This document shows positions 10,358 to 22,119 of a DNA stretch of 64,000 nt, in pieces. Made by a program: the position numbers and the translations under genes. Each line of letters starts with the position of its first letter. The stretch's first letter is position 1. Origin of the DNA: Trichoderma breve (Eukaryota > Ascomycota > Sordariomycetes > Hypocreales > Hypocreaceae); assembly GCF_028502605.1 (NCBI RefSeq), contig NC_079236.1:124001-188000 (forward strand), written 5' to 3'. Under the pieces are notes generated by a model. It did no database searches, was not told where the DNA came from, and was given only the letters and a program-made list of their open reading frames with translations.

Positions 10358-12133
10358 ATGGCATCAATTTCCATGCCCCTCAGTGCCTTTGGCTCTATAA
10401 TGCAGTCGTTGGCATTATTGCCACTTCTTGCACTTTTTCTTGTAAGTATTAGACAACTTTCAGATCCAGCTAGCTATTATACTGATAAATACATGGTAAT
10501 TGTAGGGTTTGGGTTACACATTTTGCAACGTCGTTTATAACCTATTCTTACACCCTCTTCGTAAATACCCCGGACCATGGCTTTGGGCAGTTTCCGATAT
10601 TCCATATTCCTTGGTATCGATAAGTGGCAATGCGCATAAGAAAATGCTTCAGATTCATGTCAAATATGGACCAGTTGTGCGTGTTGGTCCAAATACCGTA
10701 TTTTATAGCCATCCAGATGCCTCCAAAGAGATTCGTGGTCACCGCAAGGGCAATCGAGTGGAGCATTTGAAAGATCCCCATCTACACTCTGGCAATCAAA
10801 GTAATGTTATAGGTGCAAACCAGGAGAATCATATACGCTACAGAAAAAGCCTGGCTCATGGATTTTCGCATCAGGCCATGTTGGATCAAGAGCCGATCAT
10901 TAATAAGTATATCGATACTTTATTAACAGAGCTCAAAACACAATGCGCCAACCAAGAAAAAGTCGACGTTGTCAGGTGGTACAACTACACAACATTCGAC
11001 ATCATTGGAGATTTGGCTTTTGGTGAGCCTTTCTACTGTCTCGAGAAATCAGACTATCATCCTTGGGTTGCGCTTATCTTCTCTGGGATCAAAAACGTAT
11101 CGTTTATATCAGTGTGCTCAAAGCACGGAGCACTTGGTACGATGCTGGCATTACTCCTGGTGCCAAAAGATTTACCAGCAAAGGGCACAGAACACCGTAG
11201 ATTGTCAATCGAGAAAACGCGCAGAAGGCTCGACTCGGGATCAGGTCGACCGGACTTTATGACGGCAATGACAACGACACGAGGATCTGCAGAGGTATAC
11301 TTTTGCGACACAGAGAGTGAAAGCGAATACGTATAAATTATTAACGCTAGTTGTAGGAATTGACGTTCAACGAATTAGCATCAAATGCCAGCTTGCTTAT
11401 CGCAGCTGGTTCTGAGACAACCGCGACAGCCCTATCGGCAGCAACTTACTATCTTGGACTCTATCCAGAAACCTTTGGAAAGCTGGCTGCCGAAGTTCGC
11501 TCAGCCTTCCGCTCAGAAGAAGAGATAAAGCTAACTAACGTGCAACACCTAAATTACTTACAAGCGGTGATTGATGAGGCAATGAGACTGTTTCCCTCGG
11601 CGCCTGGTACGCAGCCTCGCATTATTTCGCCCGGTGGCGACATGATTGTCGGCAGATACGTCCCGGCTGGTGTAAGTTGTATCTTTACCGTGAGGTATAT
11701 GGCACTATTTGAGTTCTCAGGTTGTAACGTATTGATCTGCAGACCATAGTTGGAGTATGGCAGTGGGTGAATCACCATAACCCTGCCCATTTCCACGAAG
11801 CCGAATCATTTATCCCCGAAAGATGGCTTGGGGATGCACGCTTTGAGAATGATAAAAGAGATGCATTTATGCCCTTCTCTGTTGGGCCGCGTAATTGCAT
11901 TGGACGAAAGTAAGTGACATTGGTGCCAAGATATCCCATGTCATAGAAGAAAGTATTGACAATTCTGGAGCCTCGCATATGCAGAGATGAGATTGATTCT
12001 TGCAAGAATGGTGTGGAATTTTGACATAAAGCTTTCAGAAGAGAGCATTGGGTGGGATATGAAAAGCAAAGTCTATATGCTATGGGAGAAAGGGCCTATC
12101 TACGTCTACCTTACGAAACGGCAAGAGATTTAG
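10358..12133 (+). CDS. Cytochrome P450 monooxygenase (CYP65-like)
   Basis: Exons are 10358-10441, 10506-11294, 11357-11671, 11743-11909 and 11971-12133, giving 505 residues. An N-terminal hydrophobic anchor (about 13-28) would hold it in the ER membrane. The region after it, NLFLHPLRKYPGPWLWA, is the usual proline hinge of fungal microsomal P450s. The oxygen-binding I helix reads AAGSETTA (about 307-314), the ExxR pair is EAMR (Glu365, Arg368), PERW is near 421-424, and the heme loop is FSVGPRNCIG with ligand Cys448. All key residues are intact. The overall pattern resembles the CYP65 group, which includes the trichothecene C-15 hydroxylase of Fusarium, but the substrate cannot be inferred. 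No PKS, NRPS or terpene synthase lies within this window. Confidence 0.9.
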
Positions 12134-12625
12134 AAGGCTCGGAACAGCCCTAAAAGATATAACATTACTTATGATGGCCACAGAAAGCTCAAGGTGTAAC
12201 ATGCAAGTAGTCGCACTATCGCCAGTGATTAAGAGATAGGATGCTTAGCGGAGGCGAATCAGAGTACACTTTTGTAAGATACCTAGCGGTATGACAGCGT
12301 CTTACTTACTTCGTGACCTGATCTCAGCCTGTATGTTATTCTAGCTGCTTTGTGTAGTGTCAAGGACAGGATTAGCCAATATCCTACCGACCAGGTTATA
12401 TGCCGCTTGATACTCCTATTCTCAATGGTGCATACTTATGTACCAAGCAAGATAAAGAATAGCAATTGACTGTACCACAATCACCACCTTATTTAAATGC
12501 GAAACTAGGCGAATGTACCCTTCATTCATATGCAATGTAATTGGTGGATATGCTCTTCCTATCAGAGTACATGTATCTACAAGTATTTTTCGTCATATAA
12601 TCCACTTCATCTGGCGTGATTGGGA
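12134..12625. other. Intergenic region between convergent genes
   Basis: This holds the 3' ends of the P450 and dioxygenase genes. Nothing else is supported. Confidence 0.5.
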
Positions 12626-13936
12626 TTACAAAGAAAAATCATTTAATTTGCCAGAGACCGAATCCAAACCCAGCTCTTGCTTTTCGCTCTCGTCCAAAAG
12701 ACCAAGCGCTTGTCGCCTCGTTGGTGCATTAGGGTCGAAGAAGGGCTTCTCAGCGAGGGATGTCACACGCGTTCCATGTCGAGGGTGTTTGCCGGCGTAG
12801 TCCCAACTGGCATTGTGAATGGTGATTCTGCTCATAAATATTAGCTTCAGGTCATTAATGTCCACTTCATGGGACCATGTGATTGAAAGCAGACTGACCG
12901 ATTGTCCCACAACACTGAAGTGCCGGGTGTCCACTTCCACCGAAGCTGGATATCAACGTTCTTCTCATACACGTCGTATAAGTAGTTTAGAATGACGTCG
13001 CTTTCTGCTCTATCGAGACCAACAATGCGGTCAGTCATCGATCGGTTCACCCAGAGAGCCTTCCATCCCGTCGCTGGATGAACCCGCACCAACGGGTGAG
13101 TGCGTTCGACGTATTTGGGTCCTGCCTCGGGATTTTCTCGATCTAGGTATGGGTGCGCAGACCGGTACACAGCGTATTTTCCGTCGATGATCTTGCGGAA
13201 ATCGGGAGAGAGCTTCTCGTATGCCGAGTATCCACTAGCCCACAAAGTGTCTCCTCCAATAGGTGGCACCGTGTCATTGTGTAGGTGAGTGATACCTGCA
13301 GGTTGATGTTCATGTACAAGATCTGTGTGCCAGCTGGATGCTCCTCCAGGCTTTCGGAAATTTGGTGGCTGTTCCGTAGCTCGAAGGTCAGGCCAGATCA
13401 CTGTTACCCCTGCGACTCCCGGGACTTGTGGCACTTGAGGCTGGAGCAAGATTAGCATATAGCATGGCGTAAGTTTAGACAGTCAAACAAACATGAATCT
13501 CAACCTCCCCATACCACTCTCCTAGTTCTTTCTGCTGTTGAGGTGAAATGTCCTGATTACGGAAAAAGACGACGCTTCGCTCGGCAATTAACAAAGCAAG
13601 CTCGTCCCTTTGCTCGGGAGTGAGGTCCTTCAACTGAAGACCCTCGATTTCGGTGCCAATGTTGGTTGTCAAGTCAGTGATTTTAGTCGCGGCAGCGAAT
13701 AGATGCTTCTTAGATTTATCTGCCCTGGCTCCAGCATCAACATATTTCCTGTCCGCGCTTCTAATTTTATAAACATCTTGTAGATACAGAGGCCTGGATG
13801 GCCTATACGGATAGCCATTGGACAGATCTATGCCTGCTTTCAACAGCCGTTCTCGAGCAGCAGCAGGGAGTGGCAGAGTATCTTTCTGTGGTTGTACCAC
13901 ATCAGTAATGGTGGGATCGATTGGAGCAGGAGCCAT
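12626..13936 (-). CDS. TauD/TfdA-family 2-oxoglutarate dioxygenase (sulfonate type)
   Basis: Exons in transcript order are 13936-13493, 13440-12899 and 12827-12626, giving 395 residues. Family members use Fe(II) and 2-oxoglutarate to hydroxylate taurine, alkylsulfonates or aryloxyacids, often freeing sulfite. The iron site is complete: WHTD (His186, Asp188) and the distal His333 in ITIHNASW, followed by the arginine cluster PRHGTRV that binds 2-oxoglutarate. EIHPQVPQVPG is typical of the fungal Jlp1-type sulfonate dioxygenases. Intron 1 is 52 nt with a TGCTAAT-type branch; intron 2 is 71 nt (GTCAGT...GCAG). The gene is head to head with a Dal5-type transporter (14782 onwards), which supports a role in using an imported organic acid or sulfonate. 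Cytosolic by lack of signal peptide. Confidence 0.9.
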
Positions 13937-14018
13937 GGTAGGTAGTATGCTTTGAATGGGCGACTTTGGATTATGAGGTCAAGTTGGAATAATTACAGCA
14001 ACGTGAAGAAAGAGGCTC

Positions 14019-14026
14019 TATAAATA
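14019..14026 (-). promoter_or_regulatory. TATA-like box of the dioxygenase gene
   Basis: On the minus strand it reads TATTTATA, 83-90 bases upstream of the ATG at 13936. Confidence 0.4.
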
Positions 14027-14073
14027 CTGGCTTATTTCCGAAGAAGCTGCACGTCACGATGGGCGGGGCTGGG

Positions 14074-14083
14074 TTGATATCAT
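14074..14083. promoter_or_regulatory. Candidate CYS3/MetR sulfur-control site
   Basis: TTGATATCAT matches the fungal CYS3/MetR bZIP consensus ATGRYRYCAT at nine of ten positions. It lies 138 bases upstream of the dioxygenase start within the shared promoter. Binding is inferred. Confidence 0.35.
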
Positions 14084-14781
14084 CCCATTTTCTAAATTTG
14101 TTAATATTTCTAATACGAGTGATTGATCAATCAAGGGCAATAGGTGGAATTTAGAAGGATTTGGAGAATTGCCCAAGTCATCTCAACTATTGCGACATTA
14201 ACTGCAGTAACTGGACCAATATGACTGATCATTTTTCCCCGCAGAGCAGACAAATGTCATATGTGCAGGTGCAGATCAAAAGCAAAATGTCAATTGGAAA
14301 CGCCGTGATTCAAATGCAAGCACTATGCGATCTAGATGCCACATCTGTCAGGGATTGTGTTAAGGGGTGGTGGCGTGCTGATGCAACTCTATTGCAATAT
14401 CACCAGCGATCCGTCCAATGCTTATGGACACAGAAGGAAAAATTATCAGAAAGCTCGCATTCGCGTTATCAATATGTCATTAATCCCATTATTGATCGGA
14501 TTTGACGAGTGACAGTCCGTAGCTCTTATCTCACTGTATTTCCTATCGCCGTTCGGACCAAACATTGAAACACTGAGCCACCAGAGACTGTGATATGTGC
14601 TCAAATACCCCTCTTAGCACGCAATGTGCAAGATAACGAAGTCACGAGATGACAGATATATGGGCACAATAGGTTTCAAAATGAACGTAGTTATCACTAG
14701 AGTCTGACTTATCCCAATGGCAAAAGTGTTCACTTCTAAAGCCATTGTTTTGTTACTGCAGAAGCTAAGTGGTACTACAAT

Positions 14782-16352
14782 ATGCCTTCGGCTGAACCGA
14801 CAGGGAGCTCCCCCAACCACAATCCAGATAGCAAATCATTGGGCTCTATCAATGTTGATAGAACAGACTCGCTCTCTTCTGAAATCATCCACACAAAGGT
14901 GAAGAGACGATGGACCTCATACCTATGGGACACTTTGGACAAGTCGCCAGAAGAGAGACGGTTTCTGTTCAAGCTCGACGCAGTGCTTCTTTCATTCGCT
15001 TCGCTGGGGTATTTCATCAAATATCTAGACCAAGTCAACATCAATAATGCTTTCGTTTCTGGTATGAAGGAAGATCTTAATCTTTTCGGAAATCAGCTGA
15101 ATTACATGCAAACTTGCTGGACTGTGGGATACGTCATTGGCCAAATTCCAAGGTGTGGGCTAAAGAATCTCATCTTCATTAACCCAACGAAGCTAATTTT
15201 TCATTTTACTATAGTAACATCCTCTTGACTCGAATCAGACCGTCCATTTGGATCCCGTCCTGCGAAGTCACCTGGGCCGTTTTGACAATTCTCATGGTCA
15301 AGTGTAACAATGCACAACAAATTTACGTTTTGCGATTCTTCATCGGACTTGCTGAAAGTACGTTTTATCCTGGGATGCAATACATCATTGGATCTTGGTA
15401 TCGTAAGGATGAGCTAGCCAAAAGGTCTTGCATCTTTCACACCAGCAGTGCTATTGGTACCATGTTCTCGGGGTATCTGATGGCCGCTGTCTATCATCTT
15501 GGAGGCAAGGATGGATTTAAAGGTTGGCAATGGCTATTCATCATCAACACCGTCATCTCTCTGCCAATTGCTCTGGCTGGATATTTCATGATACCCGATG
15601 TGCCTGAAATTACACGAGCGTGGTATTTTACAAAAGACGATATTGCAATTGCCCAGAAAAGAATGCAGCTTGAGGGTCGAGCAAACCGAGCTCCGTTTAC
15701 CAAGAAGAAAGTGAAGAAGATACTTTCCAGTTGGCATATATACTTGCTTACATTGCTATACATCTTCTTCAATAACGGAAATGGCGCCGCATCTCAGCCT
15801 GCCTTTCAGCTGTGGCTCAAGAAGGAGGGTTACAGCGTCACCCAAATCAACACCTACCCCACCATCACCACTGCTATTACTGTTGTTACGACATTAATCT
15901 ACGCGTGGACCTCAGATACGATATTCCGAGGAGAACGCTGGCCCCCAATCGTCTTTGCGGGCATAATTAACATCATTACAAATGTTAGTCTTACAGTATG
16001 GAATATTCCAATTGGCTGGAAGTGGGCCTGCTTCTTCTTGGCTGGATTTGGTGGAGGTATTAGCGGTCTTACCTTTGCTTGGGCGCATGAGATCTGCACA
16101 GATGACAATGAGGAGCGAGCATTGGTGACTGGAACAATGAACGAAATGGCTTATGTGGTTCAGGCATGGCTGCCACTGTTAATCTGGCAGCAAGTTGAGG
16201 CTCCCGAGTATCCAAAAGGATACCCAACATCCATTGGAATCGCTGTTGGAATGATAATAATGGCTTTCTGGATCAAGTATGCACACGGACGAGAGAAACG
16301 GAGGAAACAGGCCCAAGAGGATGAATCAACTTTGGGAATATCTACTGCATGA
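14782..16352 (+). CDS. Dal5-family MFS transporter (anion:cation symporter)
   Basis: Exons are 14782-15152 and 15215-16352, giving 502 residues; the 62-nt intron has an AGCTAAT branch. The protein is a typical ACS/Dal5 carrier: a hydrophilic N-terminus, the conserved KYLDQVNINNAFVSGMKEDL entry to the first helices, GQIPSN at the splice junction, YVLRFFIGLAES, and a central loop before the second half of the hydrophobic segments. Relatives carry allantoate, pantothenate, nicotinate or sulfonates; the yeast sulfonate and sulfate carrier Soa1 belongs here. Because it shares a promoter region with a TauD-type dioxygenase, uptake of an organosulfonate or related acid is a reasonable inference. Plasma membrane is expected. 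Confidence 0.88.
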
Positions 16353-16688
16353 TACTAGACAAGATAGCCATTATATCCATTCATTATCTCGATTGATAGA
16401 ATTCGTATGGCAGTGAGGTATTTGCGCACCCGGTTCAAGAGGCTCACTGCAGGTAGAAATGAACCATTAGTTGCTATGCCAGGAACACGGCGATATACTA
16501 CACTAGTTGTCATGAGACACCACTTAGACGAACAGAAGTACATTCTAGCCTCTGACAGAGAGCAGGTAGTGATTAGGGAATGGCACGACAAAAAGGATTC
16601 ATTAGAAAAGAGACGTTAATTCCTATTATCTCTAACGGTAGCTACATAAGAGTTGGTATCACTAGCCCAGAAGGATAGGACTATCTCT
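16353..16688. other. Intergenic region between convergent genes
   Basis: This holds the 3' ends of the transporter and sedolisin genes. Nothing else is supported. Confidence 0.5.
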
Positions 16689-18737
16689 TCATGGAAGCTT
16701 CAACCAGAGCTTCAATAGGTTCGGATACTTGGGAGTACCCAATCCAGTAACGGGATCCCAGCCTTCTACAGCTGTGAAACCACTGGTTCCGCAATTCGGG
16801 TTCGACCCTTGCTTGATGTCAGTGAGGGCATCGGTGTTGGCATACAGAACTGGATTAATGAATCCAACAGAGCCTTTGCCAATTTTGGCGCGCTCTTGGT
16901 TAATAAGGGTGATGACAGAGGCCCAAAGAGGCGCTGCCAGACTTGTTCCGAACCAGTGACCGTCGGTCTGGTTGTTGAATGCGCGGAAATGAGCTCCATT
17001 GGCTGAAATATCAGGGATACCTCTGCCAGCACGGTTGTAGATTCCTCCATGCTCGCCGATGTTGCTTGCATCACTGTTTGCGATGTAGTAAGGGTGGCCT
17101 GGATCATGCTTGGCAAAGTAACTTTTGACTGCTGCCTTCTGATAATCCGGCACAGGGAAGTAATTTGAGAAGCCACCTCCAGAGGCAAACAGTTCGGCTC
17201 CGGGACCAAGGTTGGTCTGCATGGCCCCTTCAGCGTCAAGGACAGATGTGCCATCCTCGAGCTGTGTAGCACCAACAGCGGTGAGGTATGGGCACGAAAC
17301 AGGGTTTCCAGGGTTGTAGATGGTCTGATTCTGACCTGATCCAGACAAGCAACCACTTGCCGAATCCTCATGCGGCGGCATGGCAGCGCCGTAATCTCCA
17401 GAAGAGACTAGAACCGTAGTTCCCTGGAGACCCAATTTGAGCCACTCGTTGCACTGTCGGAGGAAGTAGTTCTTGGGCACGTCAATCTCTCCCTCTCCAT
17501 ACGAGATGGAAATGACCTTGTTTGGCTTGTAGGCACCACATAGACGCTGGCCCTTGTAGCCACCAGGTCGGTTATCGGGATAAGAAGGATCAACTCCTGG
17601 GCTGTCTCCGGTGATGCCAAATGCTGAGTAGTGGCAGTAAGAACCATCCAGAGCATCCAAGAAATTGTTCAAAAAGCCGGAATAGTTGTTGGCGGTGGTA
17701 TACAGACGGTCATCCACTTGATACAAGACCATGGACTGCGGCCAGATCAGAGTCTGAATAATGTCGATATCAATGTCGGACTCTCCGGTATTGAATTCGG
17801 AATCAGGGGCCACGGGTGCTTGGCCGCCGTCGATTGACAAGATTTTGGGATGCGTGCCCTTGGGAATGTAAGGGGCATACTTGTGGAAATATGAGTCAAT
17901 ATCCTCCTGAGAGAATGTATCTCCAGACTCATAAACTGCGGGCTCGTGGCCAGGAACCGGAATGCTGGTTGCTGGGATCTGGTACAGCGCACGGTAACAA
18001 ATAGCAGTAAAGTTTCGAGCGCAGTCCTGCAGATCGGCTGGGAGTTTGGGGTTCGGGTGAGGCGCTTTCAACAACGACAGCAAGTTCAGTGGCATTTGCT
18101 TCGGCTTCCAACCCTTTCGGTGGTTCGTGCCGCTCCGTCTTTCCAAGGAACGTTTCACCATTGGTGGCGATAACTTGACACCAGGAACAATATAGTCGAT
18201 GTGCTTTGCGAGGTGCTTAGGGACGTGATATTGATCACATCCAACCTTAAGCACTCCCTCCCGTTCATGCTCGTGATACTGTGTTAGGAATAAATCTTCG
18301 ACGTGGGACACCGGAAGATCAATAGCGAGCCATCCTTTATTGACATATTGACGGATGTCTGTTGCGTTGACACCGGACTCAACCAGCCAGGAATGAACAG
18401 CATCAAAAGTCTCACGTGCTGGAGCAAACAGATCGTGAACCTCGTCCTCACTGAGATGTTTGCCAAAGCTTTCAGATGATGGATCAGAGACTTCCATCAG
18501 CTTCTCATAGCCAAGATGGACGTTGCTTTGCACCAAGCCAATCCGAAGCGGAATAATGGCATCTGGGTCGAGGCGATTGCCACGCTTCCATTGTCGATGG
18601 TTGTTGACCTGACCGGTTCCGGTAGGAGTCCTGGTTTCGTGGAGCACATAGCTGCTAGACGGCAATGCATACACAGACGAGTCTGTGAATGCAACCGCCG
18701 CTGCAAGAGCCAGCAAAGCCCTGAGCGAATAGCCCAT
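16689..18737 (-). CDS. Secreted sedolisin (S53) tripeptidyl-peptidase-like protease
   Basis: A single-exon gene for 682 residues. It opens with a signal peptide (about 1-24, ending near VYA), then a long pro-domain typical of S53 zymogens. The catalytic triad is visible: Glu319 and Asp323 in GESDIDID, and Ser599 in FGTSLAAP; the oxyanion Asp448 is in SSGDYG. The Ca-binding segment near the end reads DPVTGLGTP, starting at Asp661. Dibasic or tribasic sites around 195-202 would suit pro-domain removal. These acid-active enzymes remove tripeptides from protein N-termini or cut internally, so a role in extracellular protein digestion is expected. Several NxT/S sequons fit secretion. Exo- versus endo-activity cannot be told from the sequence. 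Confidence 0.93.
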   Translation of the reverse strand: MGYSLRALLALAAAVAFTDSSVYALPSSSYVLHETRTPTGTGQVNNHRQWKRGNRLDPDAIIPLRIGLVQSNVHLGYEKLMEVSDPSSESFGKHLSEDEVHDLFAPARETFDAVHSWLVESGVNATDIRQYVNKGWLAIDLPVSHVEDLFLTQYHEHEREGVLKVGCDQYHVPKHLAKHIDYIVPGVKLSPPMVKRSLERRSGTNHRKGWKPKQMPLNLLSLLKAPHPNPKLPADLQDCARNFTAICYRALYQIPATSIPVPGHEPAVYESGDTFSQEDIDSYFHKYAPYIPKGTHPKILSIDGGQAPVAPDSEFNTGESDIDIDIIQTLIWPQSMVLYQVDDRLYTTANNYSGFLNNFLDALDGSYCHYSAFGITGDSPGVDPSYPDNRPGGYKGQRLCGAYKPNKVISISYGEGEIDVPKNYFLRQCNEWLKLGLQGTTVLVSSGDYGAAMPPHEDSASGCLSGSGQNQTIYNPGNPVSCPYLTAVGATQLEDGTSVLDAEGAMQTNLGPGAELFASGGGFSNYFPVPDYQKAAVKSYFAKHDPGHPYYIANSDASNIGEHGGIYNRAGRGIPDISANGAHFRAFNNQTDGHWFGTSLAAPLWASVITLINQERAKIGKGSVGFINPVLYANTDALTDIKQGSNPNCGTSGFTAVEGWDPVTGLGTPKYPNLLKLWLKLP

Positions 18738-20040
18738 GTTGCCTAGTAGATTTGAAGTATTGCCGCGCTTTGTTTGCGAAGGACCGCCTCAGCAAGCCTT
18801 GGCAACAGTTCAAGCTTTTCTTGGCCAAATAGCCATGCTTTTATATCCCGACAATAAGGCCCCATTGTACCTGTCATGTCATGCCATTGTGCTTATTAGA
18901 TCTCTACAATGCCGCTAGCCACTATCTGTATGCACATTTGCTAGGATACTCACTATCTATTCCCAACTCTTCCCCTTTGTCAAAAGTCCGTCTGCCGAAT
19001 ATCCGAGATCTCGTGAAATCCTTCAATTATTCCAAGGCATGACAACATCAAAAACCCTGTCAAACGCGGGCGCTGACCAAGGGAAGTTACCTTGCCAGTT
19101 GTTCCTCGAGCATTGTCAACGCCGCCGATTGGACGTTTTCCGAAACGCTAACAAAGGTCCACGCAGTATTAGGCAGGTATCGGCCGTGTGGCTGTTGTTG
19201 ACCTAGAGCTCCAGGGGAGTTTCTGCATCAAGTAAGCTTGTAAACTCCGATCTCAATTTTAATGCCCTGTTGTCGCGATGTTAGCTGATGGAATACCCCA
19301 GTAGGCGGATTGCTCAACCTGCCGAACATCCTAGTTTTCGCTATACCCGGCATTAACCGGATAGATAGCGGGTTCTGACTCCGTCTTTCACATTCAAAAG
19401 GCCCTACAACCCCCGCTTCAGATCTTCGCTAGTATGCGCGATCCATACCCTGTATGTTCCTCTTCTGCTGCCGTTATCGCAAGAATGATTCTTAAAATAG
19501 CTGATGATAGACCATTGGCCGGATAACAGATGCAGCAAGAAAATTGGCATTCAAGCATTGGCGGTAAACAACGCGATAATGCATGCTTTTAGACAATATC
19601 AGCAATTAACTGGTGCGATGCCCAGGAATTTGTCTTACATTGCCAGCTCCAATCGTAATCATATTCAACGGTGAACAAGGATTTTTGTGGCGAGTTGATG
19701 ATCTGGATGAAAATACCATCGCAGCCGCATCCTATAACATGTGCTTAAAATAGAATCTGTTCACTTAGCCTTTTCACGTTGAGGCTCTCCTTATGGATTC
19801 GAAGAGCCCACCGGGAGCATGTACATGATGCTGCCTTGCCTAGGCCTCCATTATGTAGCAGCGTAGATCTTGAGAAGGGGCTCTAAAAGATTGGCGAAGG
19901 ACCCAAGAGTTTTGTAGCTGAATAGCAGAATTAATAATACTATAGACTACTACGTTGGCATTATCTAGGGGTATATACTGCATATAGAATGATGATAACT
20001 GTCAAGCAGTCTCCCCTTTCTCAACCCAATATATCGACTC
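18738..20040. other. Long intergenic region upstream of sedolisin
   Basis: About 1.3 kb with no supported gene. The left end holds the sedolisin promoter with a TATA box at 18838-18845. Confidence 0.5.
18838..18845 (-). promoter_or_regulatory. TATA box of the sedolisin gene
   Basis: On the minus strand it reads TATAAAAG, about 100 bases upstream of the ATG at 18737. Confidence 0.5.
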
Positions 20041-21319
20041 TCATGTTAGACTGCCTTTGACATCCTTGAAGATCTTCTCGAGTGTTTCAATGGATTCCAT
20101 AACGCTGTCATGGTCAGTATCAGCGACAGTAGCTGAGCTGAAGTCAACGACGTCGTCAAATGTATTCTCTTGCCATCCCCAGCATTCTTCAACGTACTTC
20201 TGACCCTCTTTACCAATCATGACATCGTTTTCGGCAAAGTATGCCCTCACTTTTAGCTTCGCGTGGCCTTGAGAATTTGCGTCCAGCTGTTGTTTTTGCC
20301 TCTCAGCGCTCACCAATGCTTTTACAAAGACATTGTAGTCATCACACTCTCCCCACGACGATCCGTCGCCTTTTCTCAAGCACTGAAGTGCCTCGTCATT
20401 GGCACCAGTGGTGTCTCCCTCGAAAATCTTCTTCATACGCATTGGCCCTAGTTCCAGCTGTACATCCCTTGGCAAGTCGTAGTCGGTCGCTAGCTTTTTC
20501 CTGTTTATTTCCTGGAAAGAAAGCTCTTGCCCGTCACCACCGCCGATAGAAGAGATAGACGAAGAGAGAAAACTGCTAGCCTTTGTAAAAATAGTCCCAC
20601 TTGTGGCGAATGCAGGTGTAATGCGGTTCATGACACTAATGGCTGGTGTCGGGATATATTGAGCCATCTGCCATAATGTAAGTTTGGATTGCGCTGGATC
20701 AACCCACGGCGCTGATAATCTGTAAGTAAAGGCTACCTGAGAGAGTCAACATCTTGTACTCACCCATTAATGCAACAAAAGGCCGCTCAGGATGTAGCAT
20801 ATCCCGGTAATGATGCAAGGTATTAAGCAAGTACATCACCCCAAATGAATGCGAAACTAAGGCGATATGCTCGATATCTAAATGTGCCAATAGAGGGGGT
20901 ACGACTTCAATCCACGTCGAAAGCCGCTGCGAAAGCGGCACGCGGGTTGAAAGGCCCATTCCAGGTCTATGCGCACGAGGCAGAGAGACGTTAGCATTCC
21001 TAGCCCAACTGCGTTGAATAATAAATTGTAATGAGACCCATTTTCACCTATCGACTACCACAACTCTCACTCCAAATTTACGCGCGACTGGATCTAGAAG
21101 TCCTCCGATATATCTGGACCCAAACATGCCGGGGATGAAGAGCACAGTTGGCGTACTGCGACTCGCAGTCGGAGATTCGGGCTTAAATCCCAGGTCAGCA
21201 TAGCAAACAGTGATGGAGTCGCGGTTTGCGGTTCTGGGAAGAATGAACTCTTGGCTGAAGCGAGGATCCGAGATGTAGCTGAGCGCCTGATCGTGCGCTG
21301 AAACTGTAACGGGATCCAT
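20041..21319 (-). CDS. Fungal alpha/beta hydrolase
   Basis: Exons in transcript order are 21319-21048, 20966-20764 and 20711-20041, giving 381 residues; the introns are 81 and 52 nt. The fold is supported by VLFIPGMFGSRY near the first core strands, VVVVDRPGMGLS, and the nucleophile elbow SHSFG (a GxSxG variant with Ser at the first position). The junction of exons 2 and 3 rebuilds VALMAPWVDPA, a common segment of such hydrolases. A serine-rich stretch in exon 3 looks like a variable cap. An acid and His are probably in AENDVMIG and DHDSV near the C-terminus. Substrate unknown. No signal peptide is obvious. Confidence 0.82.
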
Positions 21320-22119
21320 GCCGCCCGTAGCAATCAGAGCGATTCTGTGATGAAAAATATTGTTGATATCCAGTCGCGAACGAATCTAATAGCAAGATGA
21401 AGGCTCTAGGTCGAGCGAGAAGCCCCCTTCGAAAATAACTCAACTGGAGGTACTCCAAAGTGATGAAGGATTGGATGCGCCGTGATATCGGCTACTCGTG
21501 CCGACGACGCGAAGCTCAGTTGTGTCATGTCCATCTCCTCAGCGAATCATGGCGCACCAACTTAGCGCGCCAATTCCATGTGTGTTGGTTGGTTTGGTTA
21601 CACACATGAGTGTGTATCGCCTAGGATGGATTACAACGATGAGATGGAAGTTCAGTGTATATGCATTGCAGCAAAGTCGTATGGTTAACGGCTCAGGCCG
21701 TGTATCAAGTAAATAATAGCTCTACTTGGCATATAGAGTTGAGGCGCACGCGGAGTGGATAACTTCTGAATCAATTGTCCCTTGTAGAAGGATCGTGTGA
21801 AGGAATCGCCGTATCCACTCGCGATGCGCAACCGAGGTAAACAATCTAGACCTGCTCCCTACTTTTAAAGAAACATCGATATAACATAATTGCACCATCG
21901 AAGTAGCTTCCTATGGTGATAATATAATACGGGTATTCAATTGCGGAGTGGCCAAGGGGCGTCGGCCCCGAAATAGAGGGCAGGCAACATCAACATGACC
22001 AGGTACGGAGTACTTCAGACAAATAAACTTGGATGCGCTGACGGGTAAGGTATCATACGATATGATTGCTTCATATTCTATTTATGCATGTACGTAAATG
22101 TTTCTCGCAATCGTTGTGC
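21320..22119. other. Intergenic region
   Basis: Promoter of the alpha/beta hydrolase on the left and the 3' flank of the permease on the right. No gene is supported; short frames are chance. Confidence 0.5.

Larger units (their letters stand above)
13937..14781. other. Divergent promoter region, dioxygenase and transporter
   Basis: About 845 bases between two head-to-head genes. It holds a TATA-like element (14019-14026) and a CYS3/MetR-like palindrome (14074-14083), listed separately. No coding sequence is supported. Confidence 0.55.

Noticed and set aside
14161..14505. Open frame of 114 codons in the divergent dioxygenase/transporter promoter
   Set aside because: It matches no family and overlaps the shared promoter region.
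8128..16352. Secondary-metabolite cluster built from the dehydrogenase, P450, dioxygenase and transporter
   Set aside because: No PKS, NRPS, terpene cyclase or other backbone enzyme and no cluster regulator is present, so only loose neighbourhood remains.
16766..17371. Open frame of 201 codons within the sedolisin gene
   Set aside because: It lies in a shifted frame of the same strand inside an intact conserved protease and has no recognisable domain.
21940..21990. Sequence that loosely resembles the start of a tRNA gene
   Set aside because: No matching acceptor stem or T-loop follows; no cloverleaf can be drawn.
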